A DNA stretch of 64,000 nucleotides from positions 103,702 through 167,701 of the forward strand of contig VZSE01008792.1 in the NCBI GenBank assembly GCA_013398275.1, read 5' to 3'. The DNA comes from Promerops cafer (Eukaryota; Chordata; Aves; Passeriformes; Nectariniidae). Shown here piece after piece: positions 59,883-64,000 of the stretch. Both the position numbers and the translations under genes were made by a program. How positions within the stretch are numbered: the stretch's first letter is position 1; every line of letters starts with the position of its first letter. Below the pieces are notes generated by a model. The model was not told the DNA's origin, did no database searches, and saw only the letters and a program-made list of their open reading frames with translations.

Positions 59883-60737
59883 TCCGTGCCAGCTGCCACT
59901 GCGCCGAGGGAAAAGCCACCAGCATGTCCCATCACCCCGTGCATGGGAGATGCTGCACGGCAGCTGAAGTGCAGGGATATGGGAAGCAGCATCCATTGCC
60001 TGCCCTCAGCTGTGCACTCCTGAACCTTCAAAAACCTTTTAGAACGTCCTGTGACTCAAGCAGCTGCAGCACCACTCAGCAGGAGCTTTGGAGAGGTTAC
60101 AGAGATGATCGCAGCAAACCCTGGGATCCTCCAAGGCTGGGAGCATCCCAAGCCCCCCTCCCTGCAGCTTCGGGCACATCAAATCCAGGCTCTGTGGATG
60201 GCAAACTCCTAAGCAAATCCTGCCTGGAGGTCAGGAAAAACAGAGCAGCTTACTCCAAGAAGCAAAATAAAATCCAAAACCAACCGAAACCCCACAATTA
60301 CTGCTTCAGCAACAAGCCAGGAAATAGATGTTTGGTTGAAGAGGTGTTTTCACCTGGGCTGAGATGCCCCCTGTGCCCATCAGCCCTGAGGGAGGGCAGC
60401 CTCAGGACCCCACCACACCTTTGGGCTGCAGAGCCCGCGGGGTTTGGGAGCAACCCCCCACCCACAGCCTTCCTGCAGGGCTTTCGTGGGGGCACTCTCT
60501 GTTTGGGCAGGGTGCTCTGCAGTGGGGCAGAGAGCAGTGCCTGTCACCCACCACACCCCGGGGCTGCCTGTCACAGCAGCCACGGGGGTCTCCTCACCTC
60601 AGCACAGTGTCACCGTGGCATGGCCCCGGCGTGGCCGCCCCAGCAGCAGAGCTGAGGGGAAGACAGGGAGGAGCTGCCTCAGGGCCCTGCTCAGCTGAAC
60701 CTGGGACTGAGGAGCCCCCACGCACTGGGCACCTGAG

Positions 60738-60980
60738 AAACAGAATCACAAAATCTCAGAATATCCTGAGTTGGAAGGGACCCACCAGGATCCAGCCCCT
60801 GGCCCTGCATGGACACCCCAACAACCCCACCCTGGGCACCCCTGGCAGTGCTGTCCAAAGGCTCCTGGAGCTCTGGCAGCCTCGGGGCTGTACCCATTCC
60901 CTGGGGCAGTGCCAGCACCCTCTGGGGAAGAACCTTTCCCTGAGCTCAGCCTGAGCCTGCCCTGGCCCAGCTCCAGCCAT

Positions 60981-61016
<36 letters not shown>

Positions 61017-61400
61017 AGCAGAGATGGAGCTGCCCCTCGGGAGGAGCTGCAGCTCCCTGAGCTCTGCCCTCATCTCCTCTGCTCCAGCTGAACAAGCCAA
61101 GTGCCCTCAGCTGCTCCTTGTGTGGCCCCTCCAGGCCCTTCCCCATCCTCATGGCCTCCTCTGGATACTCTCTAATGTCTTTTATATATTGTGGCACCCA
61201 AAGTGCCTCCAGCAGTGCAGGTGAGGCTGCCCAGAGCAGAGCAGGACAATCCCTCCCTGGCCTCCAGGACACGGAGGCCTTTGGGTTGCCAGGACACACT
61301 GGTGACTCATATGTAACTTGGCATCAACCAGAACCCTCAGGTCACTTCCCACAGTTCTGCTCTTGAGCTCCTCCTTCCCCTTCCAGCACCTTCCTCTTCC
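60738..61400 (-). mobile_element. CR1 LINE fragment, second subfamily, longest copy
   Basis: About 660 bp from CACAAAATCTCAGAATATCC through AACCTTTCCCTGAGCTCAGC (hexamer run inserted at 60979) to the TTGCCAGGACACACTGGTGA and GAACCCTCAGGTCAC blocks. The left part should hold the last remnant of the CR1 ORF2 region, with no intact reading frame. Confidence 0.87.
60979..61018. repeat. (TCCCTG)n hexanucleotide run
   Basis: Five to six perfect CCCTGT units inside the long minus-strand CR1 fragment at 60738-61400. Confidence 0.9.
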
Positions 61401-61829
61401 CTAGGGCAAAAATCATTGCGAATGATCCCACCACAGAGACACCTGAGGGGAAAAATTAAATTAAACTCCACAAAGCCCCTTCTCCTCACTCCAGGTGGTG
61501 GAGGACTGAAGGCATCTTGCCTTGAACATCCCCCTCCACGCTGACAAGGACCCAGGGGAGGCTCTGCACACATGGCTCTGCTTCCCTTCATGCTAGTATA
61601 AAGAGAAAAGGACAAATAAATTGAGATCTATAGGATGCCAGCACAGCTTATTTTTAAAAAAATCATTTTTCCCTCCCCCACCTTGAACTCAGTGTTTCAT
61701 TTTCTCCCCTGCAGTGGCTGTTTGGAGGCTGCAGATGGAGTGGGGAGAGCAGCTGGGATCAGCTGGGGAGAGCAGCAGGATGGGCTGGGATGTGTGTGCA
61801 TCTCATTCACCTCGATGTGGTACTGGATA

Positions 61830-62060
61830 TCCTGGAATCCCAGAATGGTTTGGTTTGGAAATGACTCAGAGATTGTCTCATTCCACCCCTTCCATGGGCA
61901 GGGACACCTTCCACCATCCCAGGCTGCTCCAAGCCCTGTCCAGCCTGGCCTTGGACGCTTCCAGGGATCCAGGGGCAGCCACAGCTGCTCTGGGCACCCT
62001 GTGCTCCTCCCCAGCCTCCCAGGGAACAATTCCTTCAATATCTAATCTGACTTCCCTTTA
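61830..62060 (-). mobile_element. CR1 LINE fragment
   Basis: ATCCTGGAATCCCAGAATGG to CAGGGAACAATTCCTTCAAT, with a shortened CCTCCCCAGCC join where other copies read GCCTCACCACCC. Confidence 0.88.
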
Positions 62061-62297
62061 TGTGCTTGTTCAGGAAGCCCCTGAGCAAGGCCCAACCTGG
62101 TTTCCAACATTTGAGCATCAAATAATGTAGAAATGACTTTCCTACAGCTCCTATGCAAGTTGTTGTGGGATTTGCTTGGCACAGGGGCCCTGTGTGCTGG
62201 AAATCAGAGGGAAGTGGGAATGGCTGGTGGCCTCTTGATGGAACCACCTCCTACAGCACCTCCTGAGGCCCCAGGCAGAGGCAAAACACCATGAACA

Positions 62298-62518
62298 GGG
62301 AAGGGAAGGGAGCTGGGGAAGGGGCTGGAGCACGAGTCCGATAAGGAGCAGCTGAGGGAGCTGGGGGGGCTCAGCCTGGGGAAAAGGAGTCTCAGGGGGG
62401 ACCCTCTGGGTTTCCACAACTCCCTGACAGGAGGAGGCAGTCAGGTGGGGGTCGGGTTCTGCTCCTGGGGAGCAAATGACAGGACAAGGGGAAACGGCCT
62501 CAAGCTGCACCAGAGGAG
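62298..62518 (+). mobile_element. CR1 LINE fragment lacking its 3' end
   Basis: GGAAGGGGCTGGAGCACGAG, then TCCCTGACAGGAGGAGGCAG and ACAGGACAAGGGGAAACGGC, stopping at the minisatellite. Loss of the 3' end is unusual, because CR1 copies are normally 5'-truncated with 3' ends intact. Confidence 0.85.
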
Positions 62519-62745
62519 CATCTTCACCATGATCTCTTTAACCTCACCGTGGTCTCTACAACCTCTCCATGGTGTCTTCAGCCTCACCACAGTCTCTACA
62601 GGGTAATGAAGTCTCTACAGCTTCACTGGTCTCTACAACATCACCGTGGTCTCTTCAGCCTCAGCACGGTTTCTACAACCTCGCCATGGTTTCTGCAATC
62701 TCTCCGTGGTCCCTTCAGTCTCACTAAGGTCTCTTCTGGTCTGTG
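62519..62745. repeat. 20-bp minisatellite, CTCACCGTGGTCTCTACAAC type
   Basis: About 11 degenerate units, nearly all exactly 20 bp, starting where a plus-strand CR1 fragment (62298-62518) stops short of its normal 3' end. The array may have grown at a CR1 breakpoint. Confidence 0.88.
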
Positions 62746-64000
62746 TGGATGCAGACACGTGCAGATGCACACCCTACACATGTTCCTGGGGTGCACAGCT
62801 GTCCTGTGTCGCACAGGTGTGTCCTACAGGTGCAGCCCCTCCATGTACACCCCTATCAGCACACACAGAGGCATGAATGCTGCAGCCACTCACAGGAGTG
62901 AGAACATCTCACAGGTATGTCCCTTTTCAGTGCCTGGTTTCTTCTTTTACTGGGAACCACAAACCGGTATTGCATGGATGGGCTGCATTTTCCACCCTGC
63001 TTTTAAGCTGCTCCCTGAATCTACACTCCTCTGGGTCTCCCACGCCCCCAGACCATCTCTCTCTGTAGCTGCTCCTTTTCATGTCCTGGCTGACTCCTCA
63101 GGGATGGGAGGCAATGGTTAATATTACATTTTTTCCTTCCAAGCATGCAAATGCCCAGAGTGGAGCTGAAAACAAGTGACTTCTGACCAGAGCGATGTGA
63201 TTAGGAAATGCAGATTTTCCCTTTCCCTCAAGTCTTGGTGACTGGAGTCAGGTCTGTGTCACCTCTGCACATGGGCTCTGTCAAGCAGCTGCCTTCGATG
63301 CATCTTTTAACAAAGTCCCAGTGATTGATTGCTCCCTGGCCTTACAGGGATGCTGCTGGCCCCCGACCTGCTCCTGCCAGCCAGAGGATTCCGGCAGAGG
63401 GGCTCAGCCCATGCCAGCCCTGGGCCTGTCTCAGCTGAAATTTCCTCCCTTCCAGCATGGATGTGCAGCACGAGCAAAGTGACAAGTTTGAGCTGCCGTC
63501 AGCAGAGGAGCCGATGGTCTCATCTGAATAGCGGTGCACGGGTTTAGGTTTTAATTAAGCCCTTGTGGCTCCCTTGAAAGGTTGGAGATGACACAGCCTC
63601 CTCTGAAGCTGGCCCAGGGAGACATCCAGAGTCAGCACCAAAGCCTACCTCCTCCTCCAAATGATGTGAAACTGGGACCCTGGAAAAAAGGATGAATTCT
63701 GAAGAGCAGCAAAAATGTTGTGGTTTTCTTTTTCCGGAGCCAAGGTCAGCTCTGGGAGGAAGGCAGGCTCCTGGCAGCTCGGCTCCTGTGCCTGGTGAGC
63801 CATCACTCCCCGTCTCCGTGCGCGCCCGTCCCTCCGGGCTCTCGCGGTGATGAGCGTGATCTTTCATCCCGAATTTATCACTGCTCTCCGTGCAAATGCC
63901 AACAGGGAGACGCTCTCCCTTGCATTTACCCTGCTGGATACACAGCCATCAGATACCCTCCGTCAAAGACTTCTGGCTACTGCCCAGTAAGTCCTGGAGC

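Larger units (their letters stand above)
41044..64000 (-). other. KIRREL3: KIRREL3 upstream intron (5' end outside window)
   Basis: Sequence preceding the 78-bp exon on the minus strand. In mammals this intron is very large, and no exon encoding a KIRREL3 signal peptide was found here. It contains a CpG-dense patch (41580-41880), CR1 fragments, an N gap with flanking duplication (43589-44796), AT-rich blocks (45430-45905, 46650-46945, 50900-51010), minisatellites (49151, 52181, 62519) and an inverted repeat (52693-52742). I see nothing definable at 41900-43160, 44800-45430, 46950-49150, 51020-52180, 52890-53535, 55440-57880, 58060-60735 or 62750-63790. Whether the gene's transcript covers all of it is inferred, not seen. 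Confidence 0.65.

Noticed and set aside
41044..64000. Search for the KIRREL3 initiator and signal-peptide exon
   Set aside because: No minus-strand Met followed by a hydrophobic leader with a phase 1 donor was recognised. Read by eye, so a diverged or very short exon could be missed.

Overview
The window is vertebrate nuclear DNA, almost certainly from a bird. It is dominated by 3'-end fragments of CR1 retrotransposons, carries several GC-rich minisatellites, and has vertebrate-type split exons with GT-AG borders. The CR1 subfamily and the microchromosome-like GC content would fit a neoavian, possibly passerine, genome, but the species is inference. There are no bacterial or phage genes, no CRISPR array and no intact transposon.

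One gene is recognisable: KIRREL3 (kin of IRRE-like 3, a nephrin-family immunoglobulin cell-adhesion receptor), on the minus strand. Three coding exons can be placed to the base. Exon 40966-41043 (78 bp) encodes the end of the leader region and the short N-terminal segment. Exons 13893-14042 (150 bp) and 11864-12013 (150 bp) together encode the first Ig domain. All three are phase 1 at both ends and join in frame. The exon encoding the initiator Met and signal peptide lies beyond the right edge or was not found, and the exons for Ig2 onward lie beyond the left edge. The window is therefore the 5' part of a large gene and is mostly intron.

Layout: 1-11863 is the intron after the Ig1 exons (CpG-dense patch, two minisatellites including an 18-bp/108-bp higher-order array, AT-rich blocks). 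12014-13892 is a short intron. 14043-40965 is a 26.9-kb intron with many CR1 copies in both orientations and several AT-rich blocks that look like conserved noncoding DNA. 41044-64000 is the 3' part of the preceding intron. It holds a CpG-dense patch about 0.75 kb upstream of the first visible exon, an 80-N assembly gap bracketed by a 564-bp near-identical duplication, a very AT-rich block at 45.4-45.9 kb, a TAAT-containing inverted repeat and two more minisatellites.

No previously undescribed coding system could be supported. The most checkable points are the possible internal promoter at 41.6-41.9 kb, the AT-rich candidate enhancers, near-identical inverted CR1 pairs flanking the two Ig1 exons, and the probable false duplication at the gap. 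Repeat family names, CNE status and promoter status are judged by eye, without database searches.
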